Positions 46,201 through 53,545 of a stretch of DNA of 64,000 nucleotides are shown piece after piece. Numbering within the stretch: the first letter of the stretch is position 1; every line of letters starts with the position of its first letter. Under the pieces are notes generated by a model. That model was not told the DNA's origin and did not search any database. It was given only the letters and a program-made list of their open reading frames with translations. Both the position numbers and the translations under genes were made by a program. The stretch spans positions 6,246,001 through 6,310,000 of the forward strand of contig NZ_CP109078.1 in NCBI RefSeq assembly GCF_035917455.1, written 5' to 3'. The stretch comes from Micromonospora sp. NBC_01796. GTDB lineage: Bacteria; Actinomycetota; Actinomycetes; Mycobacteriales; Micromonosporaceae.

Positions 46201-47666
46201 GGGGCCGCGTTGTACGTGATCGACACCGACGGCGGGTGCGTACCCTCGGCCGAGTCGAACCGCTTCCACCCCGAGGTCGAAGACTCCGACGTCGCCCGCA
46301 ACATCACGCTGGCGCTGGTCGCGGAGGTGTCCGCGCTGTACTGCAGCGCCCCACCGACCTCCACGTAAACCCAACCATCACCACACGACGAGCTGTAACC
46401 CCTGGTCTCCGACGACGTACCGACCTTCGCCCGCGCCGTCGGCTGATTCGTCCACCGCACCGACGAGTCGACATAATCGGTACGCCACGCCTCCCAACTC
46501 GCCGCGCTGCACGACCACGAGTGGTAGTTCCACAACTTCAACTTCGCGCTCATGATCCGACTACCGGCAAACCCCGAGGTGTTGAACCGCAGGTACGACC
46601 GCGCGGTGAACGATCCGCCGTCGTTGGAATAGCCCAGCTTCAGGTCGGCCGAACCCGACTGGTCACTCGAGTAGCTGTTCTGTACGAAGGCGTCGAACGA
46701 AGGCGACAACGACGTCGGCGGGTCGATCGTCACCGGGAAGGTCAGATCCGCGCGGGACAGGAACTTCGCGTCCGGCGTCAACTCCATCACCGTACGGCCA
46801 GCACCCTGCGCCACGGTCCGCAACCCCACCGCAGCCCGGTTGAGATGCTCCCCCGAGGCGGCAGCGACCTTCGCGTCCCACATCAGCGGCGTCTGCGCCC
46901 GACTGATCTGCCGACCCGCCCCGTCCTTGAACAACAGACCGCCCATGCCGTCACCGGCAGCGGTCAACTTCCCCGTACGTACCGGCAGGGTCAGCTTCCT
47001 CACCTGCGCCAGGCCGGCCCGGTCCTTCACCACGAAATGCTGCTCGTAACCCGTGGAATGCGCGTGGAAGAGCAGATCGACACTCGGCAACACATCCGGG
47101 TAGGTGATCGTCCGACCGTTCACGACCGGCGGCGGCAACACACCCGTCCACGCCAACCCGACCTTCTCGTCGCCCGTACCGAGCGAGACAACCTCATGTT
47201 CGCCAGCGACCGGAGCGGCACCCGAGAACACCAGACCCCGCGGATGCGCGATCGGCGCGATCGTGCCGTCACCCCGACCCTGCAAGGTCAGATCCACCGG
47301 CACCCACTGGTCGCCCCGGAGCACCCGCACCGGCGCCAGCGACTGCTCCTCGGTCAGCGTGCCGTCGACGTTCGCGAACACCTGCGTCGACTCCGTACGC
47401 CGACCCGCGACCTCCACCCGCGAACCACACAATTTCGCCGCCACCGCCGCCGACACCTCGTCGGGGCGATCTTGCGGACACGTCGGCTCCGGGGCGGTAG
47501 CGGCGGCCGGTGCGGCCTCGGCTGGCCGGAGCGGCCGCGCCGGCACGTCGGACAGTGTCGCGACCAGTACCAGGATCAGGCCCAGCGCCAGGCGGTGCGC
47601 CCACCTCAGCGGGCCCCCCTGGGTCAACCTGGTGAAAACGCTGGCAGCGCAGGGTTCAACCCGCAA
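40251..47666 (-). CDS. Secreted RHS/YD-repeat polymorphic toxin with LamG and DNRLRE domains
   Basis: The 2471-residue protein starts at a TTG with GGAGGA 4 bp upstream. No other good start precedes the signal peptide (LALGLILVLVATL, then PAEAAPA). A beta-rich DNRLRE-type domain spans about 320-490. Fibronectin-like and carbohydrate-binding-like regions follow, then a LamG/concanavalin-type domain (about 1280-1500) and YD repeats (about 1850-2200). The RHS core reads YGWLGGKQRS, LMGVRLYSPNLGRFLSVDP and DPVNNEDLDGK. After the core lies a 126-residue tip with a basic amphipathic stretch, then two HYH motifs and KHRPWE at the end. The RHS shell should encapsulate and deliver the tip, and the His clusters suggest a nuclease. 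The tip family is not recognised. Confidence 0.9.
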   Translation of the reverse strand: MRVEPCAASVFTRLTQGGPLRWAHRLALGLILVLVATLSDVPARPLRPAEAAPAAATAPEPTCPQDRPDEVSAAVAAKLCGSRVEVAGRRTESTQVFANVDGTLTEEQSLAPVRVLRGDQWVPVDLTLQGRGDGTIAPIAHPRGLVFSGAAPVAGEHEVVSLGTGDEKVGLAWTGVLPPPVVNGRTITYPDVLPSVDLLFHAHSTGYEQHFVVKDRAGLAQVRKLTLPVRTGKLTAAGDGMGGLLFKDGAGRQISRAQTPLMWDAKVAAASGEHLNRAAVGLRTVAQGAGRTVMELTPDAKFLSRADLTFPVTIDPPTSLSPSFDAFVQNSYSSDQSGSADLKLGYSNDGGSFTARSYLRFNTSGFAGSRIMSAKLKLWNYHSWSCSAASWEAWRTDYVDSSVRWTNQPTARAKVGTSSETRGYSSSCGDGWVYVEVGGALQYSADTSATSASVMLRATSESSTSGWKRFDSAEGTHPPSVSITYNAAPGVPSALAVAPCYTACGAGARTAALRPTLSAKLVDANAGQTLQAEFVVRNKATQAVVSSSGLRSGSPAWTNGSTASWLVPVDLVNGTQYEWQVRGKDPWNYGGYTAWTTLTVDTDKPLVPFVSASVYLNDGQPHGGASAPDTFTFTPASGTNDLAAYVYRFDYDTAATTTAATGPLSVSLSPRDGHRTLTVQAKDSAGNLSNPNLYVFEAGSAALAQPLPGATIVKRTKLQITTPVAGYTRGYFEYRRGPGAATLPVPSANLTSATGAQILATAASPVSLSALGGYAVWNATDTLGLVGGVVEVRAQLYTATGTTPAYTVPWVRVTVDSNGDGAADNEVGPGSVNLLTGDYSLSSSDAEEMGLSATRSASSRSHRDGYQPMAQRLTPNQQQVSTDLTGFTVPTTSSALRSTARGQGDTTPADSLEITPVTTTSNDTYVGVGGDGGGLRLNMTAGKTYRMTGWVYVPAATGLVPGYTQRGLRIVGFYRVNGGYAEVSSKMAAYLDGWQELSVDMTVPVGATEAFFRLYNGMQGGSGRKVYWDNLSFTEIVAPFGPAWTGGASGGVADVDYTTVTFPEPSLAQVDMIGGDWITFAKNPDGVSFTPEPGSEGLVLTKVGTTAYRLVDLEGTATEFTQQGGTWAATSSWTPAAGSTSRYVYQTAGSRLLLHKVINPVEPGVDDTNQCTSAVPARGCEVLEYTYATSTTAGLSQTVFGDYTDRVSSVQLWAWDPTSSAMASSVITRYAYDNLGQLREVWDPRVTPALKTTYEYGNGRVTKVNPAGELPWMFDYGNPDVDTAALRWNLDEGSGTSVADASGSGRTGTIASGVGWGQGNDPDDPADRAATFTAGTGQQVSVANTALSNTASYTVSAWVRLNNKNGNRTAVSKDGASTSGFFLNYVMETDRWAFSRVSADNTSATPVRASSNHPTVAGQWTHLTGVYDTATAQMKLYVNGVQQSSTAATGGWNASGNYVIGRAKWAGAAANVWDGDIDDVRIYGKALNADQVADLATDENPGRLLKVRRAALQQGSTTVTDGELATNIVYNVPLTQANGGPHNLNAASAATWGQLDLPTDATAVFGPEDNPGRNSAIPASPGTGGYTYATIHYLGAGGKEVNTATPGGYIDTSEYDRFGNVVRTLQATDRALALGTLPDAATQLAELGLAGSDTASRALALSTVNRYSNDGVDLLEAVGPTGTMVLQNGLADPDGAGPREAIPSGATVIGRHREVNAYDEGKPDGATYHLVTTETRSLQIVGYPDADVRVSKKGYDPEQGGVSGWTLKVPTKTVEDARPGGQNLTSYAVHNAAGRVTANWGVGSTGTDAKNRVTIYYTAGANGQDAACGNRPEWAGEQCVVRAAGAVTGHDPSRMGAELPVRRVTSYNRYRDEAVVNETAGGRTRTTTTTYDAAGRAESTTVISDDGAPVGTVTTTYSATSGKATGTTTGSSTITRGYDLLGRLASYTDADGATTVNEFNRYGTPTKVSDPTGHTTFGYDRAVEPRGLLTSLTDSVAGTFTAGYSPDGQLTRLTYPGGLTRTDRLDTNLQPVGRTYTRDSDGAVIYSESVVENTAGQWVDHSYTGGSKIYTYDQIGRLTKAQHDSAITAGCVTRIYGYDGRANRTANATFAPAVDGTCDEQTEEASEQHTYDSADRLTDTGYGYDAFGRTTQLPDGSVNAYFANDLIQSQQLEDTRLTWTLDPALRFRGYTTETLVGGAWTGSTSKLNHYGDDSDEPRWIVEDTALGELTRIVSGPDGGVTATTGATGGVTLQLTNLHGDIAATIDPAATEPEFFDYDEWGVSMPGQADQRYGWLGGKQRSGEAVGDAILMGVRLYSPNLGRFLSVDPVFGGSCNGYEYTCADPVNNEDLDGKRFGRLCRIGNWCARAARAAGRGIGGLVRAYGRVSNYTIITGIRGIAYGIRAYRKVRNVIRNTSIRCHRFPNVGGFGCDMRYKGKRTFGLHYHKVKGKWRPHYHRRPGIGKHRPWEGGW

Positions 47667-48028
47667 GACATCCTCCCCCGTCAGGACGACGTTCCCGTCC
47701 GACGGAGAGTACGTGGGTCAATACAAGCCATTCAAGACCTTGACTGTCTCGGAGCTGGCTGGTAGTTCGCTGAGAGCGTGGTGGACCCCTCTCGGGCGGT
47801 GCGAGACCGCCTCCCGTGCGGGAGCTGCGTCCGGTCCTCGGCCAGTCAGGCGGGTGAGCTAGCACACGTCTGAGCCGGGATTTAACCGGGCGGCAAGTAG
47901 GGTCTGTGATCCTGCATACGGAGCCAGGCGACCGCACGACACCACGGCCCCCGGGCTCCGACAAGTTCATGCGGCCTGACATGCACTGGGTCGACCCCCC
48001 TACCGGCCAGCTGGACCTGGAGAGTCAT
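47667..48028. other. Divergent intergenic region between RHS and drug exporter
   Basis: No gene is evident in these 362 bp. A possible plus-strand promoter is TTGACT (47740-47745) with a 17-bp spacer and TAGTTC (47763-47768), which would give the exporter a long leader. The frame of the exporter stays open through part of the region, but the upstream residues (Pro/Arg/Asp-rich) are unlike the family. Confidence 0.4.
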
Positions 48029-49603
48029 GTGACGAATCAAGCCACAGCGGTGCCCGACAAACTCGACGCCGCAGTTCTCAAGATTGCCGGAGTGGTCGTG
48101 CTCGGCGCGATCATGTCGATCCTCGACATCACCGTCGTCAGCGTCGCGCTGCCCACCTTCCAGCGCGAGTTCGACGCCACGTACGCCGAGGTCGCCTGGA
48201 CCATGACGGGCTACACCCTGGCCCTGGCCACGGTGATCCCGCTCAGCGGCTGGGCCGCCGACCGGTTCGGCACCAAACGGCTGTACATGCTCGCTCTGCT
48301 GCTGTTCACGCTCGGCTCCGTACTCTGCGCCACCGCCGACTCCATCGGCCAACTCATCGCCTACCGGGTGCTCCAGGGCCTCGGCGGCGGCATGCTCATG
48401 CCGATCGGTATGACGATCATGACCCGTGCGGCCGGCCCCGAACGTATCGGCCGGCTGATGGCGGTCCTCGGCATCCCGATGCTGCTCGGCCCGATCGGCG
48501 GACCGATTCTCGGCGGCTGGCTGATCGACGCGGCGAGCTGGCACTGGATCTTCCTGATCAACCTCCCGATCGGCGCGATCGCGCTCGTCTACGCCTTCTT
48601 CGCGCTGCCCAAGGACAACGCCGAACCGTCCGAGTCGTTCGACTTCGTCGGCATGCTGATGCTGTCGCCGGGCCTGGCGCTGTTCCTCTACGGCATATCG
48701 TCGCTGCCGGAGACCGGCACGATCGCCAGCACCAAGGTCTGGGCCACGATGCTGGCCGGCGCCATCCTGGTGATCGGCTTCGTGCTCTACTCGTTCAAGC
48801 CGCGCCATCCGCTGCTGGACCTGCGGCTGTTCCGTAACCGCAACCTGACGGTGGCGTCGGTGTCGCTGTTCGTGTTCATCATCGCGTTCATGGGTGCCGG
48901 ACTGCTGTTCCCGAGCTACTTCCTCCAGGTACGCGGTGAGTCGACCCTGCACGCCGGTCTGCTGATGGCGCCACAGGGCATCGGCGCGATGCTGACCATG
49001 CCGATCGCCGGGGCCCTGTCCGACAAGATCCCGGTCGGCCGTACCGTGCCGTTCGCGTTGGTGCTCATCGCCGCCGGATTCTTCACCTTCACCCAGGTCG
49101 GTACGGACACCTCGTACCTGCTGCTGTGCGGTTCGCTGTTCGTGATGGGTCTGGGCATGGGCGGCACGATGATGCCGATCATGACCTCGGCCCTGCGTAC
49201 GCTGACCAACCACGAGGTGGCGCGCGGGTCGACGCTGGTGAACATCCTCCAGCAGATCGGCAGCTCCATCGGTGCGGCGATCATGTCGGTGATCCTCACC
49301 AGCCAGCTCAACGGCTCGGACCCGATCCCCGGCCTGACCGACCCGCAAACCGGCAAGCCGATCACCGAGGCGGGCGCGGCGATCGCCAGCCAGCAGGGCG
49401 CGCAACTGCCGGTGGAGCCGTCGATCATCGAGCGTGGTCTGGCGTTCGTGGCCGACTCGTTCGCGACCACGTTCTGGGTCGGCTTCGCGCTGGTACTGGC
49501 GACGTTCATCCCGATCGCGTTCCTGCCCCGCAGGCGCGACACGAGCCGCCCGCAGAGCGACGCGAGCGACGGCGACCGCGCGGTGCCGGTGATGGTGCAC
49601 TGA
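48029..49603 (+). CDS. DHA2 (EmrB/QacA-type) MFS multidrug exporter
   Basis: From the GTG at 48029 (GGAGAG upstream) the protein has 524 residues and about fourteen hydrophobic segments. Antiporter motif C is degenerate as LGIPMLLGPIGGPILGGWL. Motif D1-like SILDITVVSVALPTFQREF and motif A GWAADRFGTKRLYM place it firmly in the DHA2 group. It should extrude hydrophobic or cationic drugs using the proton gradient. No TetR or MarR regulator gene adjoins it. A strong hairpin follows the stop. Confidence 0.93.
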   Translation: MTNQATAVPDKLDAAVLKIAGVVVLGAIMSILDITVVSVALPTFQREFDATYAEVAWTMTGYTLALATVIPLSGWAADRFGTKRLYMLALLLFTLGSVLCATADSIGQLIAYRVLQGLGGGMLMPIGMTIMTRAAGPERIGRLMAVLGIPMLLGPIGGPILGGWLIDAASWHWIFLINLPIGAIALVYAFFALPKDNAEPSESFDFVGMLMLSPGLALFLYGISSLPETGTIASTKVWATMLAGAILVIGFVLYSFKPRHPLLDLRLFRNRNLTVASVSLFVFIIAFMGAGLLFPSYFLQVRGESTLHAGLLMAPQGIGAMLTMPIAGALSDKIPVGRTVPFALVLIAAGFFTFTQVGTDTSYLLLCGSLFVMGLGMGGTMMPIMTSALRTLTNHEVARGSTLVNILQQIGSSIGAAIMSVILTSQLNGSDPIPGLTDPQTGKPITEAGAAIASQQGAQLPVEPSIIERGLAFVADSFATTFWVGFALVLATFIPIAFLPRRRDTSRPQSDASDGDRAVPVMVH

Positions 49604-49652
49604 GGTCCGCCCCGGCAGCGGCCTGATCCGTTGCCGACGGAGACACCGGGTC

Positions 49653-49683
49653 GGAGCCCGTCCCCACACCGGGGGCGGGCTCC
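49653..49683 (+). terminator. Hairpin terminator after the DHA2 exporter
   Basis: GGAGCCCGTCCCC (49653-49665) pairs with GGGGGCGGGCTCC (49671-49683) over a 5-nt loop, with one G-U pair. It is followed by CGATTCTTGT. Confidence 0.75.
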
Positions 49684-49874
49684 CGATTCTTGTGCGGGCC
49701 GCACGTTCGACCCGATCACGAATCGCCGGTTCATCCGACGTGGACTGACCTGCGCCGGTGCCGTACGGGTGGTTGCCCCCGACGACACTCGTTTCGCCTG
49801 CCCTGCGGGTCGCAATCGGACAGTGGGCGGGTCGCGTTTCTCGTACAGTGGTCGCCGTCGACGGGAGACGAGTC

Positions 49875-50576
49875 GTGGCAGAGACCGGCAACCACCCTGT
49901 ACCACCGCCCCCGGTGCCGCCGGTGCGTACGCGATGGCACTCCGCGCCCTGGTGGGTAGGGGTGTCCGGTCTGTTCACCGTGGTGGGTGTCGTCGTGGCG
50001 GTGCTCGCTCTCGTCTACGTGCCGTCGGACAGTCCCACCGCGTCCCGGCCCGCGCCGACCGAGGCCGCGAGGCCGACCGGTCCCGGTCCGGCGACCCCCT
50101 CGACGTCCGGGCCGGCGAGCACCACCGCCCCCGCCGTCGCACCGTCCACCCCGTCGTATCTGGCCCCGGTGAACGAGGAGCTCAGGCTCGCCCCGCCGTC
50201 CGTGGGCTTGTCAACGTGGCTGGACGTGGACCAGCCGAGGGTGTTCGATGCGGCGAGCTACCAGGACGAGGTGGAGGCGAAGACGGCAGACCTGGAGTAC
50301 ACCTCCGATGGCGAGTTCTCCACCCTGTTCACCGGCGAGTTCGCGCGGGTGGGGTACGTGCCGGCCGGGGAGGTGACGGTCGACCAGTGCCTGGCCAAGG
50401 TGGAGTTGCAGCCACTGGGGCAGCACGAGACGGTGGAGGTCGGGCGCAACATCTGCGTCGTCTCCGCCCAGGGCACCGTGGCGTGGATTCGGGTCACTCG
50501 GTTCACCGAGCCGAGGCTGTACGACAATCCGACCCTGCTGGTGCGGGCGACCATCTGGAAACCCGCCGGCTCCTGA
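49875..50576 (+). CDS. Membrane-anchored hypothetical protein with Pro/Thr/Ser linker
   Basis: The GTG has GGGAG about 9 bp upstream and gives 233 residues. A Pro-rich cytoplasmic N-terminus precedes one transmembrane helix (WWVGVSGLFTVVGVVVAVLAL). An extracytoplasmic Pro/Thr/Ser/Ala linker of about 50 residues and a 120-residue C-terminal domain with two cysteines (in VDQCLAKVEL and RNICVVS) follow. No family is recognised. The layout resembles actinobacterial secreted or anchored sensor-like proteins of unknown role. Confidence 0.7.
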   Translation: MAETGNHPVPPPPVPPVRTRWHSAPWWVGVSGLFTVVGVVVAVLALVYVPSDSPTASRPAPTEAARPTGPGPATPSTSGPASTTAPAVAPSTPSYLAPVNEELRLAPPSVGLSTWLDVDQPRVFDAASYQDEVEAKTADLEYTSDGEFSTLFTGEFARVGYVPAGEVTVDQCLAKVELQPLGQHETVEVGRNICVVSAQGTVAWIRVTRFTEPRLYDNPTLLVRATIWKPAGS

Positions 50577-50598
50577 CGTCCGCACCGGAGCGGGTCGC

Positions 50599-51000
50599 CT
50601 ACCCGCTGAGCCCGGGGGTGTTCACCGGCTCTGTCATCTGGCGAATCCCGGTTGGGAGCTGCGACCGCATGTCGTCGAACTCGTAGTCCGGCACCGCCTC
50701 GCGCAGTGTGCTCAGCACCGCCGCCGCGCCGGGTGCGGCCTGCGTGTCGTCCAGGCCGGCGCGGTTGCCCACCCGTCGCAGGAACTCGGCGAGGTCGAAC
50801 GGATCGGCGAACTCGCGGCTCGACGGTTTGCGCAGGGAGTCGGCCAGTCGGGTGGGGACCTTGTCGGCCAGGTCCTGCGACTCGCCCGCACTGATCCGGT
50901 CGGCCAGCGTCTGGAGTGTGGCGTAGGTGAGGGCGGTGGCCTGCTCGGTCGAATGACCCGTCCGTCGGGCGACGGTGGCGATGAAATCGTCGTACGTCAC
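50599..51000 (-). CDS. DUF2267-family protein
   Basis: The GTG start has GAGGAGG 8 bp upstream, giving 133 residues. The N-terminus YDDFIATVARRTGHSTEQATALTYATLQTLADRIS and the following DLADKVPTRLADSLR and FDLAEFLRRVG match DUF2267, an all-helical family common in actinomycetes and of unknown function. It converges with the preceding gene (22 bp between stops). Confidence 0.82.
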   Translation of the reverse strand: MTYDDFIATVARRTGHSTEQATALTYATLQTLADRISAGESQDLADKVPTRLADSLRKPSSREFADPFDLAEFLRRVGNRAGLDDTQAAPGAAAVLSTLREAVPDYEFDDMRSQLPTGIRQMTEPVNTPGLSG

Positions 51001-51174
51001 GTCGGAGCCTCCTCGTTCCACGGCGGGCACGGCCGGCCGGTCGTCCCGCTGACGCGGGCTTCCCCGACGATGGCCGACCAAACTGCGGTACGGGGGAGCC
51101 CGGTGGGGTGTACCCGCACCGGTTCCGGGTAGGCGTGGGTGACACGACGGTGGCGAGACCGCCGGTGGGGCCCG

Positions 51175-51948
51175 CTACTCGGTGGGCTGCTTGCGGTGTA
51201 CGTCGACGAGGAACCGGCTGAGGTCGCCCCGGTGGAATCCGGCGAACCGTTCGAGTGGGACGCCGGAGTCGTCGAAGGCCAGGCTGCGCAGGATCAGCAG
51301 GGGAGCGCCGGGGAGAACCCGCAGCGCCTCCGCCATCGACTCGCTGGCAAGTCCCGCCTCGATCGACCGCCGTCCGGTCGCGAACTGGACGCCGTACTTG
51401 CGTTCCAGCAGGCCGTAGAGGGAGACGTTCGACAGGTCCTCGTCGAGCACGAACCGGCCGATGGACAGCGGAAGCTGGGTGATGGTCAGCGCCCACGGCT
51501 CCTCGTTGACCATCCGCAGTCGCTCGATCTCGACCACGGTGCTGCCGGGGGCGACTCCGAGTTCGGCGGCGACCGCGGCGCTGGCCGGTACGGTCTCCAG
51601 TCGCCGTACGGCTATCGACTGCTCGCCGCTGCGCCCCCGGACGTCCTCTTCGAACAGCCCGATCATCGCGTGGCCGAAGCCCTCGGACGTCTTGCGGTCG
51701 GCGACGAACGTCCCCCGGCCCTTGACGCGCGAGATGACCCCTTCGAACTCGAGTTCCTGGAGCGCCTGCCGGACGACCGTACGCGACACCCGGTACCGCT
51801 CGCACAGCTCGAAGTCGCCGGGCAGCCGGTCGCCCGGTTCCAGCCCACGCGCCGAGATGTCCTGGACTATCAGCAGCTTGAGCTGGTGATAGAACGGCAG
51901 CGCGGAGCCACGGTCGATGGCGGGAACAGGGTGCACGGTGACGACCAT
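51175..51948 (-). CDS. GntR/HutC-family transcriptional regulator
   Basis: The 257-residue protein has an N-terminal winged helix (LEPGDRLPGDFELCERYRVSRTVVRQALQELEFEG, then GRGTFVADRK) and a C-terminal UTRA ligand domain, the HutC subgroup. HutC-type regulators usually repress transport and catabolic genes and are released by a metabolite. It is divergent from the ABC transporter operon at 52298. That operon's promoter contains an 18-bp perfect palindrome, the expected binding site. The ligand is probably an intermediate of the operon's sugar or sugar-acid substrate. Confidence 0.92.
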   Translation of the reverse strand: MVVTVHPVPAIDRGSALPFYHQLKLLIVQDISARGLEPGDRLPGDFELCERYRVSRTVVRQALQELEFEGVISRVKGRGTFVADRKTSEGFGHAMIGLFEEDVRGRSGEQSIAVRRLETVPASAAVAAELGVAPGSTVVEIERLRMVNEEPWALTITQLPLSIGRFVLDEDLSNVSLYGLLERKYGVQFATGRRSIEAGLASESMAEALRVLPGAPLLILRSLAFDDSGVPLERFAGFHRGDLSRFLVDVHRKQPTE

Positions 51949-52297
51949 AGCTGCTCACCGTCGCGTTGACGTAGCCGCACGTCGCGACGTTCTGCGTCAC
52001 ACTCCCCGGCCGGTCGGACCGGGGCGGAGCCGGTCCGGGGTCCATGGAAGCGTCTGTAACCGGCAAATGGGGCTAACGGGATCATCGACGTGATCCGGGG
52101 ATGGAAGGCGGCCCGAGACGGGAGCAAATCGCCCGTTAGAGCCCGTATTCTCGCCCGAATTCGTCGAGGCGGGGGCCACCATTTCTCGCTCGATTCGAAG
52201 GGTTGACATCCTGTACGTACAGGATGACACTGCTCGTCACGGCCGGCGCTTCGCCCCGCCTGCCGGGACTTTGCCTCTTGAGCAACGGAGCAGAGAG
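51949..52297. other. Divergent control region between GntR regulator and its operon
   Basis: These about 350 bp contain no gene. The only clear element is the promoter/palindrome at 52203-52231. No second copy of the palindrome is seen next to the regulator's own start, so autoregulation would have to act at a distance or not at all. Confidence 0.6.
52203..52231 (+). promoter_or_regulatory. Promoter with an 18-bp palindromic operator as its spacer
   Basis: TTGACA (52203-52208) is a perfect -35 box, and GACACT (52226-52231) is the -10 after exactly 17 bp. The perfect palindrome ATCCTGTACGTACAGGAT (52208-52225) fills the spacer. A dimeric repressor bound here would directly exclude RNA polymerase. 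The adjacent GntR/HutC protein is the obvious candidate. Confidence 0.75.
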
Positions 52298-53545
52298 ATG
52301 ACCATTCGTCCACGCACAACGGCACTGCTCGCGGCGGTGGTCGTGGTGGTGCTCGCAGTTGTGGGTGTCATCGCGTACAACGCCACCCGGAGTTCCACCG
52401 ACTCGTCCGACAACGTGACCTGGTGGGTTCCCGACTGGGACTGGGACGTCGCCACGACCCTGGTACAGAAGTTCGAGAGCGAGAACCCCTCGCTGCACGT
52501 CGAGATGGTGAAGACGACCGGTGCCACGGTCGCGAACAAGGTGTCCGTCGCGCTCGACGCCGGCAACGCACCGGATCTGATCACCGAGTCCATCGCCCGC
52601 ACCAAGACCTACATCGACAAGGGGCAACTGGCCGATCTGACCAGCCTCTACGACGACAAGATGCCGGCGTCGGACTTCGCCCCCGGGCTGACCGAGACGC
52701 TCTCCGTCGACGGCAAGACGTACGCGGTGCCGTACCGGTGGGCGACGAACGCGCTCATCTACAACAAGGACCTGTTCGACAAGGCCGGCATCTCCGGTCC
52801 GCCCACCACCTGGGCGGAGTTCATCGAGGACGCCAAGAAGCTCACCACCTCGACCGTCGCCGGGACGGCGTGGCCGATGCAGGGCGACCCCAGCGACCTG
52901 ACGCTGCGGTTCCTCGACTTCGCCCTGCAGAACGGCACGACGATCGAGAACGGTACGCCGAAGTTCACCCAGGACTCCGTCGAGCAGGCGTTGCAGCTCA
53001 TGGGCAAGTCCGTCGTCGACGGGTACGCCACGAAGAGCTCGTTCGAGCTGGACAACACGGGCATCCGCGACCTGTTCCTCCAGGGTCGGGTCGGCATGTA
53101 CCTGGGCGGTGTCTTCGACGCCGACACGGCGGCGACCCAGAAGTTCCCGGTCGCGACCGCCATCGCCCCCGGGCCGAGCGGACCCGGTGTCCAGGAGGGC
53201 GTCGGCTGGACCTACATCGTGCCGAGCAAGGCCAAGAACCTCGAGGGCGCGAAGACGCTCGCGTCCTTCCTCGGACGCCCGGAGAACATGGCGAGCCTCA
53301 CCCTGACCTTCCCGGCGCGGGTGAGCGCGACCCAGGACGCCAAGTTCCAGACCGACGTCCGCAAGCCCTTCGGGGAGCAGCTCGCGAAGTACTCGATCCC
53401 CGCGCCGAACGACCCCCGGTGGACCGCGATGATCCCGTTCGTCCACGACACGATCCAGGAGATCGCGCTCGGATCGAAGAGCCCGCAGGAGGGGGCTGCC
53501 GCGATCATGGCCCAGGCCGAGAAGAACCTCGGCGGCGCCAAGTGA
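52298..53545 (+). CDS. ABC sugar-type substrate-binding protein (membrane-anchored)
   Basis: The ATG follows GAGCAGAGAG, giving 415 residues. It is a family 1 extracellular solute-binding protein with the lobe pattern of carbohydrate receptors (VTWWVPDWDWD, YAVPYRWATNALIYNKDLFD, MYLGGVFDADTA). The N-terminus is a basic cap and about 20 hydrophobic residues with no cysteine. The usual Gram-positive lipobox is therefore missing, and the protein is either held by an uncleaved helix or released by signal peptidase I. It is the first gene after the palindromic promoter and overlaps the permease gene (GTGA). Confidence 0.9.
   Translation: MTIRPRTTALLAAVVVVVLAVVGVIAYNATRSSTDSSDNVTWWVPDWDWDVATTLVQKFESENPSLHVEMVKTTGATVANKVSVALDAGNAPDLITESIARTKTYIDKGQLADLTSLYDDKMPASDFAPGLTETLSVDGKTYAVPYRWATNALIYNKDLFDKAGISGPPTTWAEFIEDAKKLTTSTVAGTAWPMQGDPSDLTLRFLDFALQNGTTIENGTPKFTQDSVEQALQLMGKSVVDGYATKSSFELDNTGIRDLFLQGRVGMYLGGVFDADTAATQKFPVATAIAPGPSGPGVQEGVGWTYIVPSKAKNLEGAKTLASFLGRPENMASLTLTFPARVSATQDAKFQTDVRKPFGEQLAKYSIPAPNDPRWTAMIPFVHDTIQEIALGSKSPQEGAAAIMAQAEKNLGGAK

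Noticed and set aside
45054-47765. 903-codon plus-strand frame opposite the RHS gene
   Set aside because: Arg/His-rich shadow with no recognisable fold. The RHS reading on the minus strand is unambiguous.
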